DNA of 64,000 bases from Hemerocallis citrina (taxonomy: Eukaryota; Streptophyta; Magnoliopsida; Asparagales; Asphodelaceae): assembly GCA_017893485.1 (NCBI GenBank), contig CM030360.1, positions 16,725,971-16,789,970 of the forward strand, given 5' to 3'. Position 1 is the stretch's first letter. Each line of letters starts with the position of its first letter. Below, piece by piece: positions 31,382 to 44,600 of the stretch. The notes below the pieces were generated by a model. That model saw only the letters and a list, made by a program, of their open reading frames with translations. It was not told where the DNA came from and made no database searches. A program made the position numbers and the translations under genes.

Positions 31382-34300
31382 TATCACACCCCGCTTCCCA
31401 AAATACGGAATACAAGTACGTAACGAAGGCCCAGCGAATGATGTAAACACCATCCATAAGTTGTACAAGAATAACTGAACAATATGAATAACAAACACAA
31501 CCAGACAATAGAATATAATCACATGAATCAAAGAACAACTTCAATAATAAATGAAATAATCCAAATAATAATATCCAACATAGTATCCAATATCTGGAAT
31601 AACAAACCCCGGAACTAAAGCCCAAAACAATGTATAATATCAAAGACAAAGTTCAAAGGGAAATATAGCATAAGAATAATTCAAGCAGTGAAGTCTTCGG
31701 CTCCATCTTCTAGAATCGTTGCTCACCAATTCCTTCTGATAGTGATCCTTTAGTACCTGTAAACTGGTGATCTAAAAAGAGAGAAAATAATATCCTTAGA
31801 GCAAGTCATGGATAACAAGTAGAGGAAAATAGAGAATAATAGGGAAACACGGTATATCAAAAATTAGGACGGGATCAAAATCAAGGACAAAGACAAAGAT
31901 TGGCAATAATGTTAAAGGTCTATATTTAATCATGCATTAATTAATAATGTCAATTTAAGTTCTATATTGATGACTATATACGGGATCAAGTATGAAATGT
32001 TAAATTCAGAATATTAATCATTTTATTAACCTATCTGGTGCACGTACTACTGCGTCCCATTCCACAGGTTCGGCGCATGCAAATAGTGAACACTTTAGAC
32101 TGATGGTGAATTCATGGATCATGTACTCGGAATATGAAAAGATATCATGATAGTGTGATCACACAATGACAAGCATTTCTCCACCTTCAATGTAATAAAC
32201 CATGCAAGTAAGAAGGCCTTTACCGAGTACAGTTTCTGATTGTTCATTACAAAGTCAACCCATAATATCCCGGCTTGTTAATATTTTATTTTATCCTATG
32301 TGAGCATGCAAGAAGGTGTTATGGTTGTATCATACTAGGTGTGACTAATTCTACTCGTTACATCGAAAGCAAGAAGCAAATATATTAAGTCAACACAAAT
32401 CATACAATCTGGACAGCAGGACGTTACTGTACAAAAACAGAGATTTCCGTTGCTACAAAAAAGCAAATCTGGATCTGTCAGAAGTTCTAGAAACTAGACT
32501 CCCTGCCGGTTCCAACGAATATACACACAACATATAAATATTACAAAAACTTGGTCGAAATTCATATTCTTTTCAGATTTTATGTTCAGGCAGCAGGTTA
32601 TAGATTGTGTTCACATTTATGTTTCAGGTCATAAAACTTGTCAATTAAATCTACAAAAATTCAGGGTGATTCCCACACATTTCTAGTTTCAGCAAATTAA
32701 TTTGATATTTTTATTTTACTATTAACATGTTCTGTTTACTAATAAATCAGGGTGATACGCATGAAATTGTGAATCTGGAAATCAAAACCATCAGTACCAA
32801 AAGACTGATATCTAACAGATTATAACTCGAAATTCAATTCCGTCAAATATTCTGAAAAATAGACTCATGGGGCTACAATTCATATTTACAAAGCTCTTTC
32901 AAATTATTACAGCAACAAGTTCAAAATTCTGATACAAAAAGAAGTAAACAGCAAGCCAGAAAAATAATTTAATTTGAATTGGCAATAATTTCATCATACA
33001 AGCATATAATTCATGATAATTAATAAACCAAGTGCTATTTGATGATTTACATGCAATTTCTAGATTTATGATGCAATTTACAGTGATGGCAATTATTTAA
33101 TCAAATCAAATTTAATCGGAAAGATTCAATTCTTCCAACAATTCTATAACATGGATCTAGTTATTTTCATGTATCTCGTGCATATGCAATGTGCAATAGG
33201 GACTAGAGTTCGAATCAAAGATAAAGGCACGAAGTCAAAGATATCTCGGGTTAGCTCGTGTAAACCCTCAATATACTCAACGGAAGACGAATAGTATAAC
33301 AATATGATGATTAAAAGATGATCTACTTGCGGGGATCAACAAAATTCTTGAACAACAGTAATCAATCTATTTCAAGAGAGACTTGCCTGTTCGACGGTAA
33401 ATTGAATATAAAGAATAATGGGATGGGAATCCCAGGCGACGAAACACGCGCAACAACCGAACTCACAAATACACGTGCGCTCTAAGTGCACAATAACACA
33501 CAGCAACAGCGAATCCCCTCTCTTCAGAACACCAAACAGCAAAGGAGAGAGAGAAAGAAAGCAGCGGTAGTGGACAGCGGCTCGACGGCGGGGCTAGGCG
33601 GTGACTGGAGACAGCAGCAACCCACAGCAAGGGTGGTCGACTGGCAAACGATAGTCGACGGCGCTCGGGAACAGGGTAGCAGCGAATACAGAGGAGCTCG
33701 GAGGAAAACAAGGGAGTTTGGAGGTTGGAGGTAATGGGGCGTTGTGGTGATCGGCAATGGTGAGAAAGGCGGTGGGTAATGAAGGTGTGGATGAAGATCA
33801 GCTGGGCGTCGATGCGGATGAGAGATGGCGAGGGCGGATGCACTGGATGGAGATGGGCGGCGACGTTGGGTTTCGGCTAACGAAACTGGGGATGACGATG
33901 AGACGGGGGGTTCTTCGACAATGGGGAAGGTGACGAGGCGGAGGAGTAGGCGAGGGTCGACGAGCGGGATGGAGGATGCGGTGGTTAAAGAGGATGAGCG
34001 GTCGATGGGTTCAAGGGAAAGAAATAGGGGATCGGGGGTAGGAGAGAGAAATGGTGGCGGTAGGCAAGAGAGGATGAGATAAATTAGGGTATTTAATTAA
34101 TTAGGGTTTTAGGGGTATTTATATAGGATAATAGATGTTGGGTTTTGGGTTGCGGGTTAACTAGTATAAGGTATGGGTTTAGGATCAAAAAAGAGAAAAA
34201 TGAATAGAAATCAATGGGATATGAATGTAATGGATAAATATGAACCCAAAACACAAAACAACAAAATTAGTAGTGAGCCACAAATTCAGAGTTCAAGCCA

Positions 34301-34440
34301 AAAAGAGTACAAAATGATCAAAAGAGAATAGGTGAGCCCAAAGAAAAGCAAGATTTATTCTTGAAAAGAGATTCAAATACAGTAATCAAGAATGGAGAAA
34401 ACTACAATAAAAATCCAAAAACAGAAAAATAGGGGTTACA
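31382..34440 (-). repeat. 5' LTR of the minus-strand Tekay-like element
   Basis: 3,059 bp. In minus sense it starts TGTAACCCCTATTTTTC and ends in GTGTGATA, where the usual terminal CA has mutated. A TATAAAT box on the minus strand is at 34,117-34,123. It contains the uninterrupted version of the site where the plus-strand relative inserted in the other LTR. Confidence 0.93.
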
Positions 34441-34445
34441 CTAAG

Positions 34446-35240
34446 AGGTAAAGGGGCGGCCTCTAGCCGTCGCACTACCTCTCTTCGTCAACCAGTTCCT
34501 CCTATGGAAGATCAAATTCCTCCTCAATAGTCACCCCGGCAGCCTAATCACGCTCCTTCCAATGGAGAGGCACTGGGGAGCCCTCCCAACATGAACAATA
34601 TCCTCAGTACGACCGCACCTCAATCTATAATACTTTAACTGATTCAATGGACTCGCGAGGCCCACGGTGGTCTAGAGACCTCTGCCAGGTCATCAGTAAC
34701 AGGCCACAAGAAACCAACCAACGAATTAGGTTGGACGAGAGGTGCGCCCAATCTGAGGCCTCCCATTCAGGACATTAAGCGAACCAGAGAACCAATCTTT
34801 CTAGACAAAGATCAAGGCAATCCTCCTCTCATAGGGGGCATTCAACAATGAGGAGCTCAACTTATGAGAATTGAAGGATTCCTGTGCAGAATAGAGGGCA
34901 AAACGCCCCAGTCACAAGGGCTGAATTGGATAAGTTCAAGCTAGACATCTTCCATGCTATCCAAGGGAGTCAAGATCTGGGCCTGCCCCCTGACGAAGGA
35001 TCCGCTGATTCAACTGGACCTCAAAAGAAGGACGACCAAGTTCTTCGCCGTATCCAAGAGGTAAAGAAACGTCTAGAACATATGAAGAATGAGAAAAACC
35101 ACTCCAACAGAGCCTACTGCCCTAGTCGACCTCCTTTCAGCAGAGCCATCCTCAATGCGCCCATCCCAAAGGGCTTTAAGGCTCCTAAATTCGAAATCAT
35201 ACAATGAGGAATCAAACTCGACAGACCATATCAAGAGCTT
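34446..35240 (+). pseudogene. Tat-1 gag, N-terminal part
   Basis: Continues gag after the CTAAG target duplication. The first 430 bases contain stops. The piece at 34,884-35,207 (107 codons) contains DQVLRRIQEVKKRLEHM and RPPFSRAILNAPIPKGFKAP, matching FRRIHEVERRIG and RPPFSRTIMEAHIPRGFKPP of Tat-2. After a frame change it reaches TDHIKSFKTLN and is cut off by Athila sequence. About 80 gag codons that Tat-2 has are missing between this point and 40,069. Confidence 0.85.
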
Positions 35241-35305
35241 TAAAACACTCAATTTGAGACCTCTTTATTTTCTTTCGACTTACTTTTAATTTCATTTATT
35301 TTTCT

Positions 35306-35346
35306 TATTTTATTTTATTTTATTTTATTTTATTTTATTTTATTTT
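35306..35346. repeat. (ATTTT)n microsatellite
   Basis: About eight units in the Athila leader. Confidence 0.95.
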
Positions 35347-35400
35347 TAGTTTTTCTATTTTTTTTAATACTTACATTTCAGGAAATACAAGGAAATTATC

Positions 35401-36702
35401 ATGGCGAACGATGAAAACAGGCCATTGAGAGACTATGCTATGCCCTCAATTTATGGAACAATATCAAGCATAAAGAGGCCGATTATTGAAGCTACCGATT
35501 TTGAGATTAAACCGGCTATTATTCTATTGATTCAACAACTGTTCAATTTTGGGGACTACTGCACGAGGATCCTTATGTTCATATTGCAAACTTTCTGGAA
35601 ATTTTCTTTCAAGCACAACGGAGTATCAGATGATGTAATCTGATTGAGACTCTTTCCTTTTTCACTACGAGATAAGGCGAAGGCTTAGCTACATTATCTA
35701 CCACCCGGTAGTATTACTACTTGAGAGGGACTTGCACAAAAATTTCTAGCCAAGTATTTTCCGCCAGCAAGGACAGCAAAACTAAGAAATGATATTTCCA
35801 CATTTACTCAATTTGAGACCGAATCTTTGTATGATGCATGGGAGAGGTACAAAGAGTTATTAAGAAAGTGTCCTAATCATGAACTACCGAAATGGCTACA
35901 AATTCAAATATTCTATAATGGTTTGGGAGTTACACATTGATCTATGGTTGACGCAGCAGCTGGTGGTGCACTTATGAGCAAAACTTACAAAGTAGCCTAT
36001 GATCTTTTAGAGGAGATGGCATCAAATAATTACCAGTGGTCTTCAGAGAGAACAATGCCAAGAAAAGTGGCTGGAGTTTTTGAATTTGATCCTTTTTCTA
36101 CTTTAAATGCAAAAAATGATACTTTATCTAAACAAGTTGGAAATATGAATTTTAATGCTATTCAATCTAATCTGATTTGTGATATTTGTGCAGGAAATCA
36201 TTCAAGTACACATTGCGAAGTGGGGAACCCTTTTTCTCAAACAAATTTCAATCAAGCAAATTACGTGTCTAATCTTCAACCTCAAAACAATCCTTATTCG
36301 AACACGTATCATCAAGAATGGAGAAACACCCCCAATTTTCCATGGAACAACAATCAAGGAGCAGTTATACCACCTCAAAATTTTCCACAGCAAGAAAAGA
36401 AGCCAACACTTGAAGATATGTTTATGCACTACATATTAAAGACAGATTTGGCAATCCAAAATGTTGCAAATTCAACTTCGGCTTCCATTCACAATCTTGA
36501 GGTACAAATTAGTCAAATTTCAAATATTCTTAATGATAAAACTGTAGGAACATTACCAAGCAACACAGTTGTCAACCCCACGGAAGATGTCAAAGCAATA
36601 ACACTAAGCAGTGGGAGGACAATTGAGCAACCACAAGAAGAAAATGGCGAACAGAATGTGGTTGAAAAGCAAAGTGAGATCGAACCAATTGTGGAGGAAT
36701 AA
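35401..36702 (+). pseudogene. Athila gag
   Basis: The start is MANDENRPLRDYAMPS. Typical Athila blocks follow in broken frames: FEIKPAIILLIQQL, HNGVSDDVI, LFPFSLRDKAKA, FLAKYFPPARTAKLRNDI, LYDAWERYKELLRKCPNH. The longest open piece is 35,944-36,702 (252 codons), with a single zinc-knuckle-like CDICAGNHSSTHC, an Asn/Gln-rich segment and LSSGRTIEQP at its end. Stops lie near 35,643, 35,688 and 35,940. Confidence 0.9.
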
Positions 36703-37140
36703 ACGTAGCATGAGCAAGTAACTTTTGATGTTTTTAATTCCATAAAGTTTCCTCCTGAAGAACAGTCATCTTTTCAAGTAAGTGAAAGTGATTTAATTGT
36801 GGGCAAGAAAAATAGTGTTGAAATTGAAAAATCACCTATAAAAGTATGTCCAACAAATTCAGAAACTTTTGAAACTGAGAAAGAAAATAATTTGAAATAT
36901 GTTATGTTTTTGGATGCTGCACCCTCTATTTATTCATTTTTTCTGCAAAAATTCAAGGAGGTGGGGAAATCAAAGACATCATCATCAAGAAGGAAATGCC
37001 CCAAACTAGAACTTGAACCTGATCCACACCTGAAGAGAAGAATTAGAAAGGATGTTTTAATGTTGTTGGATCTTGGCGTTAGATAACCATCTCACCCCCA
37101 TGTCTTGCTGAAGACCTAAAACTTAGCGCTTCTTGGGAGG
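36703..37140 (+). pseudogene. Athila gag-pol junction with pol deleted
   Basis: An open stretch at 36,799-37,086 ends HLKRRIRKDVLMLLDLGV, which looks like the very beginning of the Athila RT. The next sequence (AAGACCTAAAACTTAGCGC, then GGGAGGCAACCCATG) is characteristic of the region after pol. Protease, most of RT, RNase H and integrase are therefore missing. Confidence 0.7.
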
Positions 37141-38374
37141 CAACCCATGTTTTCTTTTATTCCATTTAGATTTGATTTATCTTTTAGTTTATTTTATTTT
37201 AATTTTTTATTTTATCTTGTAGGATTGCATGAGTTTGAAAGTCGCCGGGCGGAGCTGTTTTGTATACCTTCATTGATGGCTGTTTTTGAGCAGTATGGAG
37301 TCAGAATCTGGAAAACTGATTCAAAGAGAAATTGTAAACAATTGTCTTAGCTTTCTAGCAAAAAAAATAATCAACCCATTTGGACATCTGCAGCTCTAGA
37401 TATCTCAAGAATACTAAATGTCGCGCGTGCAGAATTTTTAAGATGAATCAGGAGAGAAATTCTGAACTTTTTACCTTCTTTTTGTTTTTGTTTTTTTCCC
37501 TTTCTCATTGAGGACAATGTGATATTCAAGTTTGGGGGGAAGGTTTACAAATTTATTATTTATTTTTGAAAAGAAAAACAAAACAAAAAGGGATTGCAAT
37601 TGGGCTCACCATTACACTTTTGAGTTCTTTATTGTGATAAGCATTGAAATAATTTTTTTAGGATAGACAATTTCTTATAAAGTAAGAGTAAGCATATTCC
37701 TTACAAAATTGTGTGAGTCATGTTATTATACATAAAAGGCAAATGTGATGCTTTTCTCTTGTGATTATCTCCTTTGATCTAGTCCTAAACAGAGTTTAAG
37801 TAAATAGAGTAATAATGAAAAAAAAATAAAATTATTTAAAGTCAATCTACTCCAATGTTTTGAGTTGCTTAGTAACTAGGGGTATTCATCACTAATGTTT
37901 ACTTTTACGTCAAACGGCAACTTGAAATATAAGTATGAAAAACACTCAAAGTTTGTGACTTGTTGAGTAACCGGGTGAATTCATCACAAATGTTTTGCAT
38001 TCGCGTCAAAAGGTAAGTGACAACTTAGAGAAAAGACTAAATAAAATAAAATAAAATAAAATCTAGTTTGCTACTCGGTTTGTAGTAGTGAGAAGGGATA
38101 ATCACAGATTGAGTTGTTACATACTATGATTACATTAATTGCATGACAAATATGATTGGGTTTGGAATTATGAATAAATAGTTGCACTGGAGAAAGTGGG
38201 TATGCTTGATTTTACTTTATTTGTTATTGTTTATAATTTTAATTGAAATTTTGATGCTTACATGATAAGATCTCTTAGTGTGATGAGTTGAGGCTATTAT
38301 TGAGCCTATTATTCCCTTATTCATGATTTTACTTTTTGCTCAAGGACAAGCAAAATCTTAAGTTTGGAGGTATT
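37141..38374 (+). other. Athila region between pol and 3' LTR
   Basis: Non-coding. It includes TTGAGGACAATG and AAGTTTGGGGGGAAGG near 37,508-37,545, a typical Athila phrase, and a purine-rich tract AGTTTGGAGGTAT just before the LTR. I see no envelope-like frame. Confidence 0.7.
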
Positions 38375-40068
38375 TGATGTGTCTAATTTTTATATAAATA
38401 TTTGTACTCATTTATCCATTAAAATTGCTTGTTTTCGTTTATATTGTTTATAATTCATATTATTTCTATAAGATTTCAATTAATTAATTATTTTTGAAGA
38501 AATAAGATTTTTGATGCAAAAAGTGAAGATTTTTGGTAAAAATCAACAAACAAAGCAAAACTATTGATTTATTAATTTTTATTGTTTTGTTAAATCTTAA
38601 TTTGCTAATTGAGCTAAAAGTGTGATAAATAATTTTAAAAGGGTTTAAATGAGCTAATATGATTTTTAGTTAGTTTAATTTATTTTAAACTAATTAATGT
38701 TATTTTATTTTTAAAACCCTAATTTCTGGTATTATTTTTTGTGTATGCAGCACGTGTTTGCAAGAAACGGAAAGAAAAGAAAAAGGAGAAAGAAATAAAG
38801 ATCAGACTAAAGAAGGAAGGAAATAAATAAAAAAGGAGGAGATTTTTCTGCAAAGAGCAAACCCTAATTCTCCTATCCGTTTGTATATAAATACGCACCA
38901 GGCACGCACATCAACCTGAAGAGGTGACAGCTGCTATCATAATAAACAAATAAAAAAAAAGAAACGAAAAATCCAAACACAGAGAGAACCAGTCTCTCTG
39001 TTTTATGCGGTTATCAAGACACAAAGAGGAGAGAGAAGCTGACATGGAGCTGCTTTCCTGGCGCGTGCTTCGAGGCAACAAAGACGCAGTAGATCCGGTC
39101 GGCTGACGTGGCGACGTAGACAGCACATGACAGCCCCCTGACGTGACAGTGACTCCAACAGCTAGGTGACGTGTTGGCGGTGCGTGTCCCGAGGCATGCT
39201 GACGTCAACACGCTCTGTGTGCGGCTCCGATTTCAACGCGACAGAGACAGAAGAGAGAGAACGGCTTGTGCTCGGTTCTAGGAGTTCGGTTTGCAATATT
39301 TTTATATCTTATTGTATCTCTTCTTCTCTAATTTTTTTTTACGATGCAATCCATGAACAAATTTATTAGTTGCAATAATTTTATTATGAACTAAATATTA
39401 TTTTTGTACGGCTAAGATGTAGCCTAGTTTTGGAGAGCACAATTTTAATTCCTTATTATTGTTCTATTTTTTTTATGGTTGTGTGTTGATTTTTATTCTT
39501 AATGCGTACAATTGGTGGATAGACATTTGTATGATCTTTTAAATCATGAAGAGACCGAACTGGTGATTTGTGGTTAATAAAAATTAAACACCGTTATAGG
39601 AGAACGTGACCGTTAAGAAATCCATAGATCTTAATGAATTTTCAATTAATAATTTGTGAATGAACTAAGGCAAATAATTAGTTGAGAATAATTCTGATAC
39701 TGCATGAGAAAGAGTAGTGAATACTTTTGGGATTTTGGTCTACAACTTGGAAAAAATTATATTTTTATTCATAAGGAGTTATAAATTGTCTGTGATAAAC
39801 TAGGTGAAGTCAAAAGCCCTGGAATTTATTTTGCAATAAACAAATCACAAGAATTTCACAGCCCGCTCCCTCTTCACTAATTTAGTTAACTTTAATTAGA
39901 TTAATTTAATTTAGTTGTTTTATCATTTATTAATATCGATTATCCAAATAGTGATTCATCTAGTAAATTCGGTACTCAATAAATTAATTAGTCCATGTGG
40001 GTTCGACACTCTATTCACTTAACTATACTACTTATTGTGATTTTGTATACTTGCAAATATTCACATCA
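38375..40068 (+). repeat. Athila 3' LTR
   Basis: 1,694 bp, TGATGTGTCTAATTTT to AATATTCACATCA. A TATATAAAT box is at 38,884-38,892. Four TGACGT motifs lie at 39,104, 39,139, 39,167 and 39,200 in a GC-rich island. Tat-1 gag resumes immediately after. Confidence 0.88.
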
Positions 40069-41691
40069 GACTTCGTCAAGCGTTTTACAGCAGAAGCAAG
40101 GTCAATTTCCTCCTTGGATTCTTCAGTGGCGGCTGCAGCCTTCCGCCACAACGTCATGCATAAGGAACTGAAAGCATCCCTCGCCAAGAGGCCACCCCGA
40201 GATTTCACTGAGCTCCTGGAAAGGAGTGAAAAATACATCATAGTCGAGGAAGCTCTCAACCCTCAATTTAAGAAAGAGTCACTTTTCGGGAACAAACGGA
40301 AAAACTCAAGTGAGGAAACGCCCAAAAAGTTTCAGAAAAATGATGTAGGTCAACGTCGTCCTCCTCCTACACTCTGCTTTGAAAAATTTATACCTTTGAA
40401 CACAAGTGTGTCTGCCATTCTCACGGCGGTTGAAAAAGACCTCCTCCCAGAATGACAACGGCTGGCAAGAGAAGAGACAAGGACCTATGGTGCGCATTTC
40501 ACAGAGGACACGAACATAATACTGACAATTGCAAAGCCCTTAGACAAGAAATTGGAAACCTGGTTCAGCGGGGCAATCTCTCTCAGTTTGTCCAACGAAA
40601 CAATAACGCCGAAAACCCTCCTCCACAGGGGGCTAATTAGCATCCTAAAAGGCCTTCTGAATCACGAGACTCTGAGCACATGGCCATTCTGCACACCATC
40701 CATGGCAGACCTGTGGGGGGAAGATTCTAACTCCTCTTGCAAAGCCTTTGTAAGGGAGGTTAACTCGGTTCATAACACTCCACCCCCAAAGGGTTCGAGC
40801 CTCTCAGTGTCCTTCTCTGATAAAGATCTCGAGGGCATCAAAATGCCTCATTACGATGCACTGGTTATCAATATAGGCATGGCAAATCACAAGGTGCGAC
40901 GTATCCTCGTAGACAACGGCAGTTCCATGAACATCCTCTTTATGGTCACATTTAATGTGCTAAAGCTCTCCTGAGATCGACTCAAGCCAGTCAGCTATAT
41001 ACTTCATGGCTTCTCAAGTACACTTGTCCAGGTCGAGGGAATAGTCGCACTCGACGTAATGGTAGGGAAGGCCCCAGCAACTCGGAAAGAATCTATAGAC
41101 TTCCTGGTAGTTGATGTCAAATCTGCATACAATTCCATATTCGGCCGCCCAGGACTAGCCGCTTTCCACGCTGTCGCCTTTGCATTTCATTTGAAAATGA
41201 AATTTCCAACAATAGCAGGCGTAGGCCAAGTAGTGGAAAGCCAATAGGCAGCACGGGCATGCTACACAGCTACCATGGGGGGGGGGGGGTTCAGTTCTCC
41301 CTCTCTATACTGAAGAACTACTACAGGAAAACAATCTTTGTATCACAGGGCCTGCAAACGAGGTCGAAGCCCCTACATTGGGTAGCCAAACCGAGAATTT
41401 TCAAACTTGTTAAGTTACCTCCTCCCAGTTCTGAGAACGTCCTCATCAGAACCCACCAATACACTCAACTCCCTCACCCGAAGCCACCCCACTCACTCAT
41501 CAGAAGCAAACAATCTTGCCTAAGCACGTTGGTCCATCAGAAGGTTCCTCTGTCTCTAGGCAAAACAACGGGGGGCTCCTCCCGAAGCAAGCAAGTCCAG
41601 AAGAGGTCTACCAAGTTGTTCGCTTAACAGCTCATCAATTTGGGGGGGGGGGGGCAGGGATATGTCAGTAGGGACTTCCAATGAGTGACGC
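40069..41691 (+). pseudogene. Tat-1 gag C-terminus and protease
   Basis: DFVKRFTAEARSISSLDSS and LAKRPPRDFTELLERSEKY match Tat-2 gag. A frame change leads to WCAFHRGHEHNTDNC, the Tat-type Cys/His motif. Further frame changes lead to KAFVREVNSVH, RRILVDNGSSMNILF (protease active site with Asp intact) and SIFGRPGLAAFHAV. Two G homopolymers, 41,275-41,289 and 41,642-41,654, follow. The second, GGGGGGCAGGG, resembles a polypurine tract. RT and integrase do not follow. Confidence 0.88.
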
Positions 41692-44600
41692 TGTAACACC
41701 CCGTATTGTACGATACTTGAATATATATGTATGTATGTTGTCTATATGCGTGCACTTGATTGTAGTATTATGGGTTTATTCTGCTATCATGGTGTGTGGT
41801 TAGGGTTACGGGACGGTTCATGGGAGGATTGAATTCTAAAAGATGCACGAGAATGAGGAGGACCGATACTAGTATAAACGCTAGTTTTCGGTACGATGCC
41901 TATGCAAATATAACACTGTATGATACTACAGTGGATATATATTGTGTGCACTCGATAAACCTCTCGTCTCGCACTCGTAGGAACCCATTTAAGGTTATGA
42001 TGGGTAGGCAACACAACAACCACCAAACCATGGGCTAGAAGCCATGGTTTGATCCAAAACCACCTACACACCTACCCTACCCCCTAGCTTCAAAACCGGC
42101 CCATATCCCTTCTTTTCTCAATTTTTTCTCCACTCCATTCCACCTCCTTGCTTTGGAAATTTCAGAACTCCCCCAAGAGAGAAAAAGAAAGGAAGAAGAG
42201 AAAGTGAAGAAGAAGGTCTCAAGGTGGGATTTTCAAAGGGAAAAGCTTGAGAAGATCCATTCCTCTGGAGCAACCAAGGGTGGGGAGTTTCTCTAAACCT
42301 TCATTTCTTGTCTTTTAATTGATTTTGCTTGCATGCATGTATGATAGGATTTACTAGAATGATCATCTAAGAGTTGAAAGTTGGAATCAGAACTGAAACT
42401 AGAAAACTGGTTCAGAATGTCATTTTGTGAATTTTTCCAAGAGCAAACTACAAAGAATTAGACAACGAAATTTTCAGAGATTGTTCATATATATATGTAG
42501 ATTGTTCATGATTTATTTAATATTTTTCTTAGGTCATCTGATATTTTAATAAAATCGAATGGTAAAACTGTGTCGTAAGGCAGATTCAGCAATTGATAAA
42601 CAGAATGACTGATGTTGTAGAAATTTTCATAATTTATTGGAGTAATTTCTTGATCTGAAATTTTTACCCTATATTCCTTCATGTATCTAGATTCTACAAA
42701 AAAATCAGGAAAGTTTTTGGATGAGTTTATAGGCTTGAGAAAAATTAATCTTTAATCAGTAGCTGAAGATGAACTAAAGAACCTGATGGTTTCTGTGCTA
42801 AATTGAAATAGAGAGAAATCACTGTATATTTGGAGTTTTGGCATGAGATCTTTTGCATTTCTTTTAGTAAGATCTCTAGTTTCATCAACATAAATTTCAT
42901 ACCATTTGGATAAGTATGGAATTTAATATGATTTTATGAGTATGTACTGTGCTGGTTTCAGCCAGTTTGGATACCCTGTAGAGATTGGACATTTGAGGCT
43001 CATTAAGAGCACATTTTGAGAACCTGATTCGTTAAAGAATTGTAGTAGACACCTAGAGCTTTCCAAAAAGACCTATTTAAGGCAATTCCAGTAAAGGGTT
43101 GATTTACTGTGAATTTTGTAATACTGGACAAAGACCTAGAGTGGATCTGAGTGCTCTGATTTAGAGGGACCCATTGTGTGATTTGGTGCATTGGTGAGAG
43201 ATGTGTGTGTTAGGGTGACTTATTGGTATAATTAGGACTCATGACCAACTAGAGAGTTGTTGAGGACACCCACACATTTCTATAGAACTTGGGTTGGTGA
43301 CGTTCTAATGAACGAGTAGCATTTTGTGCTACCGGTAAGGTGCAGCCCGAGCACAGGAAGCACGCAGGCTGAGGCTTGAGAGGTTATTTTGGGGAGCTAG
43401 ATGATTGAATTTAAGTTCATGATCAACTAGAAAGTTGTAGCCTAGGATCTTACCTTTCCAGATTGGGCTCGTACACTCCAATCGGAGTTGTATCGAGGAA
43501 GTTATGACCTTTTTAAGTTTCGGACAGAAACCCGTAGGTCGCTTAGTCTTGGTTTTGACTAAGTATTGTGAGGACATTTCCTATGTGAACTATCAGAGTC
43601 ATGCCCCGCTTTCCAAAATACGAAATACGAGTGCGTGACGAAGCCCAGCGAATGATCTTAACATCATTCATAAGCTGTAGGATCGACTCAGCATCACAAC
43701 AAGAATATACAAGAGAGATATATATAACCAAGCATGAATAATTTCTAAAGCAACAGAAAACAGTTTGAAAACAAATAATAATGTCCACATAGTATTCAAG
43801 TCTGGATCAAGTTAAAACTCGGGAACAAGTCTTATACAGCAGAAGAAATAAATACCTTAAGGGAAGCAATTATTTAAACAAGTTCTTGCTCCAAGCGAAG
43901 CCTAAAATGTCTGCTAGCTAATTCCAGCAGGCAACTCGCCTCCAAAGTATGCTCAATAAATATAAAAAGGAAAAATAGGGAAAAATAAGATAAAATGCCC
44001 TTAGTGCAAGCTAGGGCCACAAATAGTGAAAGAAAGTACAAGTATGGGGAACAGGAACTGGATTCAAGAATGTAACAGGATTATAACAAGTAGTGGAAAG
44101 AACTAAGAACTAGCTAACAAGAAGGATAACTCAAGTAAACAGGCAGGATAACAAATACTAGTGATAAAACAAGTGACAAGTGAACACATAGGGTATCTAA
44201 CCTCAAGTGACACGCATCTAGTTCAAGTGTCAGGTATCTAGTCTCAAGTCTAGTGTCAAGTTGTCAGGTCTCAAGTATCAAGTAATAAGTTATCAAGTAT
44301 CAAGTAACATGTATCCAGTTCAAGTTTCATGTATCGGGTTTCATGTGTCAAGTTCCAAGTATCAAGTAGTCAAGAATCGTGTAAGCATGTTTCATGTTCA
44401 AGTCTTATAGTAATTACTATCTAGGTAGCACTTCATGCATCCATCTTTTTACTACATGGTTGCTACAGTCAAAACAATTTCGTTTAGACCTAGTAATGGA
44501 TTTTATAGGGCGGTGTACTTAGGTAACAAGTGTCAAGCAAGTCATGGTTCATGAATCGGAAAATAAATAACAAGTTCACGAAAGCAAGTTCGCGAATCCA

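Larger units (their letters stand above)
13786..34440 (-). mobile_element. Minus-strand Tekay-like chromovirus with nested insertion
   Basis: A complete LTR retrotransposon read on the minus strand. The 5' LTR is at 31,382-34,440, the internal region at 26,660-31,381, and the 3' LTR at 13,786-26,659 with another element inside it. The 5-bp target duplication CTAAG is perfect (13,781-13,785 and 34,441-34,445) and lies within the Tat-1 gag start. The primer site matches the initiator-methionine tRNA type, TGGTATCAGAGCC. Coding regions are in the order gag, protease, RT, RNase H, integrase, chromodomain. All are damaged by stops and frameshifts. Confidence 0.95.
35242..40068 (+). mobile_element. 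Deleted Athila-lineage Ty3/gypsy element
   Basis: It contains an Athila leader, gag, a junction where nearly all of pol is missing, the post-pol region and one complete 3' LTR (38,375-40,068). There is no 5' LTR; the left edge joins Tat-1 gag directly, so a deletion removed the 5' LTR together with some Tat-1 gag. It is non-autonomous. Confidence 0.85.

Noticed and set aside
41275..41654. Two G homopolymers considered as a G-quadruplex system
   Set aside because: Simple runs; the second is better explained as a decayed polypurine tract of Tat-1.
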